Source: CAZGSN01 sp964371655 (GTDB lineage Bacteria > Desulfobacterota > Binatia > HRBIN30). Taken from it: 64,000 nt of DNA. Location of the stretch: contig CAYJOD010000008.1 of assembly GCA_964371655.1 (NCBI GenBank), positions 78,281-142,280 on the forward strand, given 5' to 3'. Made by a program: the position numbers and the translations under genes. Every line of letters starts with the position of its first letter. Positions within the stretch are counted from its first letter, which is position 1. This document shows, in pieces, positions 38,572-46,253 of the stretch. The notes under the pieces were generated by a model, which saw only the letters and a program-made list of their open reading frames with translations, ran no database searches and was not told where the DNA came from.

Positions 38572-39218
38572 GCGTTGGTGCCAGGCGGCGGCGCTGCGGC
38601 GATGGTGTACCGGTAATCTTCCCAGGTGTCGATATCACCGGGAGCATCTCCTTCCATTGGTACATCGAGTAGCCACTCAGGATGAGCGCTGAACAGGGCG
38701 CGCGCACCCTGGTCGCCGCGCAGCGTCTCCACGTCCGGCCACACCCGCCGCGCCAGGAAAACGGGATGCCCGGGAACACGGCGGCTGTCGGCCGCGGTGT
38801 AAACGGGGCGGGCCACGCAGGGATTGGCTTCGAGGAAGGCGGCAGCGACGGTATCGATGAGCGCCGCGGTGACGAAAGGCTGGTCGCCGAGAAGAATCGC
38901 GGCAGCGACGGCGCGCGCATTTGCGGCGCGCAAACCGCTGCGTAGCGACGTGCTCTGGCCTTCGGCCCAGTCGCCGTTCACCACTACCACGACTCGTGGC
39001 GGGCAGTTGAGGGCGGCGCGGATCTCCTCGGCGTGGTGACCGAGGACGATGATGATCTCGTCGAGGCACGACGCCGCGGCTGCATCGACGACGTGTTGCA
39101 GCAACGGGCGGCCATGAAGTGGCAGGAGCTGCTTGGGCTCGCCCATCCGTGTCGAGCTCCCGGCGGCGAGGATGAGGCCGGAGAGGAAGGGGCGCGGACT
39201 GGGTTCAGGCATTTGCAT
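38556..39218 (-). CDS. MobA/MocA-type molybdopterin nucleotidyltransferase-like protein
   Basis: A 220-residue NTP-transferase, with the start placed at ATG 39218 where ggag lies 8 nt upstream; ATG 39236 is also possible. SGLILAAGSSTRMGEPKQLL is the LxAGxSxRMGxxK nucleotide-binding motif, then GRPLLQHVVDAA, GHHAEEIRAAL, LLGDQPFV and PVYTAADSRRVPGHPVFLAR. It belongs with MocA (molybdopterin-cytidylyltransferase), which supplies MCD cofactor to xanthine-dehydrogenase-family enzymes. It precedes the XdhC/CoxI-type gene in transcription terms by about 170 nt. The last codons are read from a repeat arm. Confidence 0.88.
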   Translation of the reverse strand: MQMPEPSPRPFLSGLILAAGSSTRMGEPKQLLPLHGRPLLQHVVDAAAASCLDEIIIVLGHHAEEIRAALNCPPRVVVVVNGDWAEGQSTSLRSGLRAANARAVAAAILLGDQPFVTAALIDTVAAAFLEANPCVARPVYTAADSRRVPGHPVFLARRVWPDVETLRGDQGARALFSAHPEWLLDVPMEGDAPGDIDTWEDYRYTIAAAPPPGTNAKIRR

Positions 39219-39282
39219 TGAGGGTGCTCCGCGCATGTCGTCCGACGGCTGTCGCTTTAACCCGGCAGAGCCGGAACCGATC

Positions 39283-39387
39283 AGGAAGAAATGGAAAACA
39301 GGAAACCGAAAACCGGAGATGGAAAACCGGCAAATTGATCAGTGCCCTGTTTCCGGTTTCCTGTTTCCGGTTTTCCATTTCCTTTCC
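39283..39387. repeat. Palindromic repeat (ggaaaacaggaaaccg family)
   Basis: Left arm aggaagaaatggaaaacagg then aaaccgaaaaccggag and further copies; right arm tgtttccggtttcctgtttc then cggttttccatttcctt. A purine-rich word on one side faces its complement on the other. It lies between the MocA-like and XdhC-like genes. Confidence 0.68.
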
Positions 39388-39394
39388 GTGCGGC

Positions 39395-40501
39395 TCAAGA
39401 CTGTTTCGGCAAGGGACAATCCTCGCTGCTGGACGTCTGCATGACCGTGGACTCGGTGAGCGCGCGTCCGTCTCTGCCGTGACGTACCGCGAGAATCTCG
39501 GCGAGAATCGCCAAGGCAACTTCCTCGGGCCTGCGGCCGCCGAGGTTGAGGCCGATCGGGGCGCGGATGCGCGACAGGTCGGCGTCGGAGAATCCCTGCT
39601 TCCGCAGCTCCGTCTTGCGCCGTTCGTGATTTCTTCGGCTGCCCAGGATGCCGATGTAGCCTGCACCGGCGTTCAGCGCGGAGGTAAGAGCCGGCAGGTC
39701 GAATTTCGAATCGTGGGTCAGGATGACGACTGCGATGGAAGCCGTGCATCCCGAAGCCAAGATCTCATCGGGTCGAGCCAGAAGCAGTTCGTCGGCGTCC
39801 GGAAAGCGGTCGGCGGTCGCATAGGCGCTACGCGCATCGATCACGGTAACGTGGAAGCCCAGCACCTTAGCCAGGCGGCACAGGGGCACGGCGGTATGCG
39901 TGGCGCCGACGATGAACAGGCGCTGCGGTGTCGCGAACGATTCGAGGAAGACAGTCGCCGTGCCGCCAGGGCCGGGCACCTCGAGTATGCGGCTTCCGCC
40001 TTCCGACAGGAGCCGTCGTGCTGCAAGAGTTATCTGTGCATCGAGATCAGCATCGACGAAGCCAGCAGTGGTTTCGTCACTCGCGACTACCAGCTTGCGG
40101 CCCGCGAGGGCCGGCGGCGTCAGGCCGATGGCCAAGGCGGCGGCGCGCTCGTGGTTGACGGCAGTGGCGAGCGCATCCCACGCCGCGTCGCCAACGAATG
40201 GTTCGACGAGAACCTCGATGGAGCCGCCGCAGCTAAGCCCAACCGTTAGCCCTAACGAGTCGGCGGCGCCGTAGCGAAGGATGATCGGCTGACCGCTGTC
40301 GAGGACGCGCAGGGCATGCTCGAAGACATCATTCTCGACGCAGCCGCCGCTCACCGAGCCGATCATCTTGCCGCTGCGGGTCATGAGCAAGCGCGCCCCC
40401 GGCACTCGCGGCACCGAGCCGCAAGCCCGCACCAGGGTTGCGACGGCAATCGTTTCACCATCGCGCCGCCAGCGCTCCAGCGTAGCCAGGGTGTCTTTCA
40501 T
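39395..40501 (-). CDS. XdhC/CoxI-family molybdenum-cofactor insertion protein
   Basis: A 368-residue protein from ATG 40501. The XdhC-CoxI domain (RDGETIAVATLVRACGSVPR, then LMTRSGKMIGSVSGGCVEND, residues 13-60) is followed by a Rossmann domain (QRLFIVGATHTAVPLCRLAK at about 215, VIDARSAYATADRFPDAD) and a C-terminal conserved LGSRRNHERRKTELRKQGFS with RAPIGLNLGGRRPEEVALAI. XdhC proteins bind Moco, promote its sulfuration and deliver it to the large subunit. With CoxG and MocA-like neighbours it forms the maturation set for the 14696-18524 enzyme. Confidence 0.93.
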   Translation of the reverse strand: MKDTLATLERWRRDGETIAVATLVRACGSVPRVPGARLLMTRSGKMIGSVSGGCVENDVFEHALRVLDSGQPIILRYGAADSLGLTVGLSCGGSIEVLVEPFVGDAAWDALATAVNHERAAALAIGLTPPALAGRKLVVASDETTAGFVDADLDAQITLAARRLLSEGGSRILEVPGPGGTATVFLESFATPQRLFIVGATHTAVPLCRLAKVLGFHVTVIDARSAYATADRFPDADELLLARPDEILASGCTASIAVVILTHDSKFDLPALTSALNAGAGYIGILGSRRNHERRKTELRKQGFSDADLSRIRAPIGLNLGGRRPEEVALAILAEILAVRHGRDGRALTESTVMQTSSSEDCPLPKQS

Positions 40502-40618
40502 GCGCGCCACTCTTAGCAGCCCGGTGGAAATCTCACGCCATGGCGGAGGACTGAGGAGATCGACCGGAGCCGCGAGCAGAAACACGCAGACGTGCGTGGC
40601 GAGCGACAGAACCGCGCC

Positions 40619-40939
40619 TTACTTCGCAAAGGCGAGCTCTCGAAACTCCCCCGGGCGTATTTGGTTGAGGGCGTCTGCAACCTCTGCGGAGTGGATGTGT
40701 ATCACTGGCCAACTCGTCGTCGGCAAGACCAAAATCGCCAGGCGTCTTTCACTGAGGTTTTGCTGGTAGCGGAGGTTCTGGTCGGTCGTGATCAACACAT
40801 CAAAGCCTGCTTCTGCGGCCTTGAGAAGCTGCCCGTTTTCCAACTCGGCCCAGCCCATCTCAAACGCGGTGGAGACCGTGTGAACGTTCAGAACTCTACG
40901 CAAAGGGACCGGCGTTCCCTGGTCGAAGAGCACCCTCAA
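40619..40939 (-). CDS. DUF5615/PIN-like toxin
   Basis: A 106-residue PIN-like protein: VLFDQGTPVPLRRVL, TVSTAFEMGWAELENGQLLK, EAGFDVLITTDQNLRYQQNL and LAILVLPTTSWP. The N-terminal DQ, central E and ITTDQN acidic residues are the pseudo-PIN metal cluster typical of DUF5615. The start may be TTG 40939 or GTG 40933. It is preceded 27 nt upstream by a DUF433 gene, the standard antitoxin partner. Probably an RNA-cleaving toxin of a chromosomal toxin-antitoxin module. Confidence 0.85.
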   Translation of the reverse strand: MRVLFDQGTPVPLRRVLNVHTVSTAFEMGWAELENGQLLKAAEAGFDVLITTDQNLRYQQNLSERRLAILVLPTTSWPVIHIHSAEVADALNQIRPGEFRELAFAK

Positions 40940-40966
40940 GTTACCGCCCCACTTCGGCCGAGCAAA

Positions 40967-41185
40967 TCACGCGACGGCAAGGCTGCGCTCGGTATGCTCC
41001 AGCACAGTCTCGACCTGTTCTCGGGTCACACCGGGAAACCACTCTAGGAAATCGTCGACCCGCGCCCCGCTCTCGAGATTCTCGAAGAGAGCCTTCACGG
41101 GCACGCGCGTGCCTTTGAACAGCCAGGTGCCGCTCACTTTTCTGGGGACGCGCTCAACCGCGGGACAGTCACTCCAATCGAGCAT
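40967..41185 (-). CDS. DUF433-family antitoxin
   Basis: A 72-residue protein, ATG 41185. The sequence CPAVERVPRKVSGTWLFKGT then RVPVKALFENLESGARVDDF and FPGVTREQVETVLEHT is the DUF433 pattern, a small winged-helix-like domain with GTRVPV and a C-terminal FPxVxxEqV helix. It is located directly upstream of the DUF5615/PIN-like toxin gene; the pair is the last minus-strand unit before the strand switch at about 41.2 kb. The stretch 41186-41466 shows no gene. Confidence 0.85.
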   Translation of the reverse strand: MLDWSDCPAVERVPRKVSGTWLFKGTRVPVKALFENLESGARVDDFLEWFPGVTREQVETVLEHTERSLAVA

Positions 41186-41466
41186 GTTTCGAGGATACGC
41201 CCGTGCCGCAGAGGCGGCAAGGGTTGGTTCGCGGCTCGCGGTGAGGACCTTGACCGTGATCACGCCTTGTGAAATTGCGCCGTGACCCGGTTCCAGCCGC
41301 CGCTGGACAGGAGCTTGAGAATCTTCCGTGCGGCTGCTCGTAGTTGTGGAGCAGGTGGGATCTTGAAGCTTTCAGTTTGCCCGGGCGGCATCTGTGGCGG
41401 ACGAGAGTGTTTCCTATCCACGCGCATGCGGCGTGGTTTGGGGGAGCCGATTCGAAGGAGGAATTC

Positions 41467-43095
41467 GTGGCAGAGGTATTCGACGTGATCATCATTGGTG
41501 CCGGTCCGAACGGATTGGCCATCGGTGCCTATTTGAGCAAGGCCGGCGAGAAGGTGCTGCTTCTCGAGAAACGTCTGGAGGAGGGCGGTGGGCTGATGAC
41601 CGAGCAGGTCACGGTTCCTGACTTCTACCACAACACTCACGCCCTCTACATGATGATGGCGGACCTGGCGCCGGTGTACGCGGATTTCGAATTCGAGACC
41701 AAGTGGGATGTGCATCATGTCTTTCCCGAGCTGCAAGTGGCGCTGCCCACCCGTGACGGGCGAGCCGTGTGCTTCTATCGGGATGTCGACAAGACTTGTC
41801 AGTCCATCGCCCAGTTCTCCGACAAGGACGCCAAGACCTACCGCCACATGCATGCTCGCTACGACGAGATGATGCAGAAGATCTTAGGGCCGCAGACCTA
41901 TGTGCCGATGGACCCGGCGCCGCTGATGGCGGCCAAGGCCGAAGCTACGGAGTTGGGTCGCGAGCTCAGTGAGCTGTCGGAACAAAGTCCGAAGGAGATC
42001 ATCTGCGGCATGTACGAGCACGAGCTGGTGCGCACGGCGATGCTCTACATGGGTACCCACTGGGGGCTCGACTACGCCCAGTCCGGGGTCAGCTACATGG
42101 TACCGATCTACCTCAATCGCATGGTGAGCTACCGCATCACCTGCGGCGGATCGCACCGGGTCTCCAACGCGTTGTACAAATCAATCTTCGCCCATCAGGG
42201 GCAGATCCGGCAAAGCGCGAGGATCGAGAGGATCCTTGTGGAGAACGGCCAGGCCAAGGGCGTGATTCTGGAGGACGGCAGAGAGTACCTGGCCAACAAA
42301 GCCGTGGTCAGCACCATCGATCCGCATCAGACGTTCTTGAAATATGTCGGCCGCGAACATTTGGAGCAGGATTTCGTCGGCATGATCGAGAGCTACATGT
42401 GGGAGAAGTGGAGCCTCAATAACCTGCATCTGGCTTTGAACGAGGTTCCCCATTTCAAGGCGGCGGAGAAGAACCCGGAGATCGACAAAGCGCTCTTCTA
42501 CATTCTTGGGTTCGAGGCGGTGCAGGAGCTGACCGATTATTACGACGCCATCGTCGCCGGCAAGCTTCCCGAGCAGTTTGGTCTCACCTGCACATTTCCC
42601 AGCGTCCATGACTCCTACCAGGCGCCGGCGGGCAAGGCGACGGCGTACATCTCGCAAATGGCGCCGTACGACTTGAGCGACGGCGGTAGAGACAGATGGT
42701 ACAAGCGCGACTTCAGAGCCGCGCGTGCCGAGCAGATGATTGATCTGGTCTCGCGCTACACCACCAACACCGACCGCAGTCGAATCCTGAAGACATACAT
42801 GACGACGCCGCTGGATATCGAGAACAAGTACGCGAGCATGGTCAGAGGCGGATACAAGCACGGCGCCTATCATCCGTTGCAAATGGGCTACCTGCGCCCG
42901 AACCAAGACTGTTCGCAGTACCGCACCCCGATCCAGAACCTCTACGTCGGCGGCGCCAGCGTCGCTCCCGGCGGCATGATCATCTGGGGACCCGGCTACA
43001 ACTGCGCCAACGCGATCGCGGAAGATTTTGGAATCGAGAAGTGGTGGCCGCAACCGGAGATGGTCAAGACCGCCATCGAGAATGGATACATCTAG
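41467..43095 (+). CDS. FAD-dependent phytoene-desaturase-like oxidoreductase, array gene 1 (type A)
   Basis: A 542-residue COG1233-type flavoprotein. GTG 41467 is chosen since aaggaggaattc lies just upstream. N-terminal FAD motif FDVIIIGAGPNGLAIGAYLS with VLLLEKR and EEGGGLMTEQ; type A landmarks FYHNTHALYMMM and HWGLDYAQSGVSYMVPIYLN; C-terminal YHPLQMGYLRPNQDCSQYRT and the FAD-closing LYVGGASVAPGGMIIWGPGY. Closest paralogue: gene 4 (48010). Type D genes share the late YxPLQMGxxRPNQDCS block. Like CrtI and amine-oxidase relatives it should be a soluble or membrane-associated dehydrogenase/isomerase of a hydrophobic substrate; the substrate is not deducible. Confidence 0.9.
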   Translation: MAEVFDVIIIGAGPNGLAIGAYLSKAGEKVLLLEKRLEEGGGLMTEQVTVPDFYHNTHALYMMMADLAPVYADFEFETKWDVHHVFPELQVALPTRDGRAVCFYRDVDKTCQSIAQFSDKDAKTYRHMHARYDEMMQKILGPQTYVPMDPAPLMAAKAEATELGRELSELSEQSPKEIICGMYEHELVRTAMLYMGTHWGLDYAQSGVSYMVPIYLNRMVSYRITCGGSHRVSNALYKSIFAHQGQIRQSARIERILVENGQAKGVILEDGREYLANKAVVSTIDPHQTFLKYVGREHLEQDFVGMIESYMWEKWSLNNLHLALNEVPHFKAAEKNPEIDKALFYILGFEAVQELTDYYDAIVAGKLPEQFGLTCTFPSVHDSYQAPAGKATAYISQMAPYDLSDGGRDRWYKRDFRAARAEQMIDLVSRYTTNTDRSRILKTYMTTPLDIENKYASMVRGGYKHGAYHPLQMGYLRPNQDCSQYRTPIQNLYVGGASVAPGGMIIWGPGYNCANAIAEDFGIEKWWPQPEMVKTAIENGYI

Positions 43096-43104
43096 TTCGG
43101 ATTG

Positions 43105-43194
43105 CTCACCACAGAGGCACAGAGACACAGAGAAATCCAAGCAGGGCAAGGAATTTCCTTCTTCTCCTCTGTGCCTCTGTGTCTCGGTGGTGAT
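43105..43194. repeat. Palindromic tandem-word repeat (cacagagac family)
   Basis: Left arm tcaccacagaggcacagaga then cacagaga; right arm cctctgtgcctctgtgtctc then ggtggtga. Unit about 8-9 bp. It lies between array genes 1 and 2. Confidence 0.7.
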
Positions 43195-43271
43195 TCTTCG
43201 TGGTGCGCTGACTCAGTGGATGCCAAGGAAACCGTGACAAGCGGGGAAACAAGAGCGATCGAGGAGAGCAC

Positions 43272-45005
43272 ATGCCTGCGATGAAGTACGATGTGGTGAT
43301 CTGTGGGGGCGGCTGCAAGTCGCTGATGCTGGCGATGTACCTGACCAAGTTTGCTGGCCTGAAATGCGGTGTGTTCGAACGGCGCCACGAGCTCGGCGGC
43401 GGCTTGGCGACCGAGGAGATCTCGGCGCCAGGGTTTCGGGGCAACACCCACGCCAACCTGATGCTGCCGTGGTACTGGACGCCGATGTACCGCGATTTTC
43501 CCGAGTTCTGGGACTATGGCGCGATGATCGATCAGTATCAGTGCAGCGACGGAGCGATCTTCCTCGATACCGAAAAGTGTCTCGGCATCTACAGCCAGAA
43601 GGTCGACCCGACTCAAGAGAAGTCGGCCGAGCAGATTGCACGCTTCTCGCAGAAAGACGCCGACACCTGGCTCAAGCTCTGGCGGATCACCAACACCGGT
43701 GAGTTCCAGCGCGTCATGTACGACTCGCTCTTCAACCCACACGAGTGGCAGGCGCGCCCGGAGTTCATGGAGCGGCAGATGGCTGTCTTCGGTCTGCTTC
43801 AAGGGGCCGGCATCGACCCGATGCCGTACCTGTCGGCGTCGCCGCTGGAAGCGGTGCAGATGATGTTCGAAAGCCCGGAGATGCAGTACACGGCGCTGCG
43901 GTTCTTCCCGTCGTCGGTGATGAACGTGCGCGACAAGAGCAAGGGGGTGGTGCTCCTGGGCATGGCCAACATGATGCCGCAGATGTCGTTTGTGCGCGGC
44001 GGCACCCATATGATCGCTCACGCCTGCCACCAGTGGTTGGTGCAGCACGGCTGCGAATTTCACATCAACAAGACGGTGACCAAGGTGCTGCATGACGGCA
44101 AACGCGCCTCGGGCATCGAGCTCGACGACGGCACCCATGTCGAAGCCGGCAAGATGGTGGTCACCGCGGGGCTGAGCGTCATGCAACTGCTGGAGGTCGT
44201 GGGCCGCGACGTGTTCGGTCCCGAGATCTGCAAGCAGGTGGATAATCTGTCGTTCAGCAATATCGGCAATATCATGTGGTACAGCTTCGCTCTGCACGAC
44301 GCCCCGCGGTACAGCGCCGAGGCGTTCAACCCCGACATCCACGAGACCTTTTGGCTGGGGCTCACTGTCTCTGCGGACCTCGAGCATATCGGCCGCGAAT
44401 GCGATGACGCCACGCAAGGAAAGATTCCGGCCCTCAACGATTTCAACCCGGTGGTGTGGTGTCACAGCCTGGTCGACCCGTCGTATGCACCGCCGGGCAA
44501 GCATGTCGCCCAGCACGAGATGCAGGGGCCGCGTGCCACCGATCTTTCCGAGGACGACTATCTGCGGCTCAAGGACAAGCACGCGGAGGACATGATCGAG
44601 TTCTGGGGGAAGTTCGCGCCGAACATGACGTGGGACAACGTCATTGGGATCGACACCAACAGCCCGTACGACGTGCGGCGTATGGCCAATCTGGCGCCGC
44701 ACGGCAACTTCGCGGGTATCGACAAGTCGGCGTCGCAGGACGGAGCCAATCGGCCGACACCGGAGCTCGCGAATCACCGCACGCCGATCAGCAACCTGTA
44801 CTGCACCGGCGGCTATTGGCACGTCGGTGGCGAGGCCAGCTGCAGCCAGGCCTACAATTGCTACAAGATCATTGCTTCGGATCTGAAGTTGGACAACCAA
44901 CCGTGGCAGCTGTCGGGCAACGACGAGCCGGACTCCCTGCGCGAGCAACAGCGGCTTCTGCTTGAGCGGGTCCGCAAGGCGTTCCCGGTCAAACCGAGAA
45001 ACTGA
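43272..45005 (+). CDS. FAD-dependent phytoene-desaturase-like oxidoreductase, array gene 2 (type B)
   Basis: A 577-residue protein, ATG 43272 with gaggagagcac. The nucleotide-binding motif is altered: YDVVICGGGCKSLMLAMYLT has GGGCKS where GxGxxG is expected, although FERRHELGGGLATEE follows normally. Type B landmarks are FRGNTHANLMLPWYWTPMYR, DFPEFWDYG and, near the C-terminus, NRPTPELANHRTPISNLYCT with GGYWHVGGEASCSQAYNCYK. Closest paralogue: gene 3 (46254). Because a type A neighbour is always adjacent, a heteromeric enzyme with a modified-cofactor subunit is a reasonable hypothesis. Substrate unknown. Confidence 0.88.
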   Translation: MPAMKYDVVICGGGCKSLMLAMYLTKFAGLKCGVFERRHELGGGLATEEISAPGFRGNTHANLMLPWYWTPMYRDFPEFWDYGAMIDQYQCSDGAIFLDTEKCLGIYSQKVDPTQEKSAEQIARFSQKDADTWLKLWRITNTGEFQRVMYDSLFNPHEWQARPEFMERQMAVFGLLQGAGIDPMPYLSASPLEAVQMMFESPEMQYTALRFFPSSVMNVRDKSKGVVLLGMANMMPQMSFVRGGTHMIAHACHQWLVQHGCEFHINKTVTKVLHDGKRASGIELDDGTHVEAGKMVVTAGLSVMQLLEVVGRDVFGPEICKQVDNLSFSNIGNIMWYSFALHDAPRYSAEAFNPDIHETFWLGLTVSADLEHIGRECDDATQGKIPALNDFNPVVWCHSLVDPSYAPPGKHVAQHEMQGPRATDLSEDDYLRLKDKHAEDMIEFWGKFAPNMTWDNVIGIDTNSPYDVRRMANLAPHGNFAGIDKSASQDGANRPTPELANHRTPISNLYCTGGYWHVGGEASCSQAYNCYKIIASDLKLDNQPWQLSGNDEPDSLREQQRLLLERVRKAFPVKPRN

Positions 45006-45073
45006 TTGCCGCTGCCGCGAGTCGGCCTTTTTGATTTCGAACGCGAGGTGGTGGGAGCCCCGTGCCTGCCACA

Positions 45074-45163
45074 AAGCGGCGGCAAGGCGCCGCACTCCAA
45101 AGGTCCAAGTGGCGACGCGGTGATTTGGAGTGCGGCAGCTCGCTGCCGCTTTTCATTCAGTGG
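45074..45163. repeat. Hairpin repeat (AAAGCGGCGGCAAG / CTGCCGCTTTT)
   Basis: Left arm aaagcggcggcaaggcgccg then cactccaaag; right arm tttggagtgcggcagctcgc then tgccgctttt. The two are imperfect reverse complements around about 25 nt. A separate hairpin family from those above. 45006-45350 has no gene apart from this and the operator-like site. Confidence 0.6.
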
Positions 45164-45235
45164 CGCGACTCCCTGCCAGAATCGACATCTATGACAAAGA
45201 TCATGTTTCTTTGCCCACGAACGTCATATGAACCA

Positions 45236-45249
45236 AACAAACGTTTGTT
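45236..45249. promoter_or_regulatory. Operator-like perfect palindrome aacaaacgtttgtt
   Basis: A 14-bp perfect palindrome 102 bp upstream of the DUF2059-like gene. Inside it is CAAAC-GTTTG with no spacer, against N4 at the other two sites; the same half-sites recur. It could control the second part of the flavoenzyme array. Confidence 0.5.
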
Positions 45250-45350
45250 AGGAGTTGTTTGCGAGGACTATGATTCGGGTGTGACGACAGCGACCAGGAG
45301 AACCGACGACATGGGTGCGGCCCAGCGGTGGTTCAACGGGAGGGCTACGG

Positions 45351-45692
45351 ATGGCAAGCAGGGAAAAGGCGAGACAGTTTTTGGAGGAGTCGGAGGCGCA
45401 CAAGCATTACTCGGATATCGTCGAGTGCGCGCTGACGTACTTCATCGCCAAGGCGGAGAAGGAAGGCAATACACGCTTCGCCGCGGACTTGCGCAAGACC
45501 CAGGAAGGGTACCACGAGGAGTTCCTGAAGGGCGTCGAGATCACGGTGGAGGTGTACGCCGAGACATTCACCGATGACGAGCTCGACGACCTGATCATTC
45601 TGCACTCCAACCCGGCGCTCAGGAAGGCGCGGGCCCTGACCTCAGAGATCTTCAACACAGTTGTCAAGCACTACGCGTTGGTGGCGCCATGA
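45351..45692 (+). CDS. DUF2059-like small protein in the flavoenzyme array
   Basis: A 113-residue soluble protein from ATG 45351 (gggagggctacgg upstream; GTG 45315 is an alternative). The C-terminal half, VYAETFTDDELDDLIILHSN then PALRKARALTSEIFNTVV, has the layout of DUF2059 (a helical domain with a TxxELxxLixFYxsPxGxK-like core). DUF2059 proteins usually carry a signal peptide; none is seen here. The stop overlaps the start of the next gene by 4 nt. Role unknown; its position between array genes 2 and 3 suggests a shared transcript. Confidence 0.62.
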   Translation: MASREKARQFLEESEAHKHYSDIVECALTYFIAKAEKEGNTRFAADLRKTQEGYHEEFLKGVEITVEVYAETFTDDELDDLIILHSNPALRKARALTSEIFNTVVKHYALVAP

Positions 45693-46066
45693 CAAGCGTT
45701 GGAACCGGAGGAGTGGCTGCAAAGATGGAAGAACGTCCCGTCGCGACGAGCGAGAAGAAACTTTCGAGCAAACAGGAACCTGCCGCTCCGGCTGAAGCGC
45801 AAGTCGCGCACGGTGCCATGCTGATGCGATCGACCGGCTTGGGGAAGGCCGAGCTGGTCGCCGAAATCACCGGGCTCAAACGCCAAGGCGACTACCTCAT
45901 CATGGAGCTGCAAACCACCAAGCCGGTGCGCTGGAAGATCCGCGGAGGGCTAAGCCACAAGGACCTGCGCATACTCATCCGGGCAATGATGAAGCTCTCG
46001 GTCCTGTCCTTTCTGTGCGATCTGCGTGCCTGGTTCAGGGAACCCACGCATCCCGGTGACTTCTGA
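45689..46066 (+). CDS. Small unknown protein in the flavoenzyme array
   Basis: A 125-residue protein of no recognised family. Residues 1-43 are low complexity and charged (EKKLSSKQEPAAPAEAQ), followed by GLGKAELVAEITGLKRQGDY and LIMELQTTKPVRWKIRGGLS, which looks like a small beta domain, then HKDLRILIRAMMKLSVLSFL, a basic/hydrophobic helix that could touch a membrane. The start is translationally coupled (ATGA) to the DUF2059-like gene. No catalytic motif seen. The C-terminal 20 residues (about 106-125) are codon-poor and may be unstructured. Confidence 0.6.
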   Translation: MTSVGTGGVAAKMEERPVATSEKKLSSKQEPAAPAEAQVAHGAMLMRSTGLGKAELVAEITGLKRQGDYLIMELQTTKPVRWKIRGGLSHKDLRILIRAMMKLSVLSFLCDLRAWFREPTHPGDF

Positions 46067-46105
46067 ACCACGCCGGCGCAACTAGATGCACGGCGCGGTG
46101 CCAAG

Positions 46106-46188
46106 GAACGCGTGGGCAGAGCCCACCCTACGGCTGTGTTGCTGACGGCTCGAACCATATTGGTAGGGTGGGCTTTGCCCCCGCGTCG
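46106..46188. repeat. Hairpin of the CCCTAC/GTAGGG family
   Basis: Left arm acgcgtgggcagagcccacc then ctac; right arm gtagggtgggctttgccccc then gcgtc. Loop about 30 nt. No GAGGTTGT end word is evident, so only the core is related to 3257 and 31089. Confidence 0.6.
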
Positions 46189-46253
46189 TTTTCCTTTCGC
46201 GGCCGGCGCTCGCTGCCGCTGCGACAGAGGCAATCTTGTCGAAGGAGTGCATG

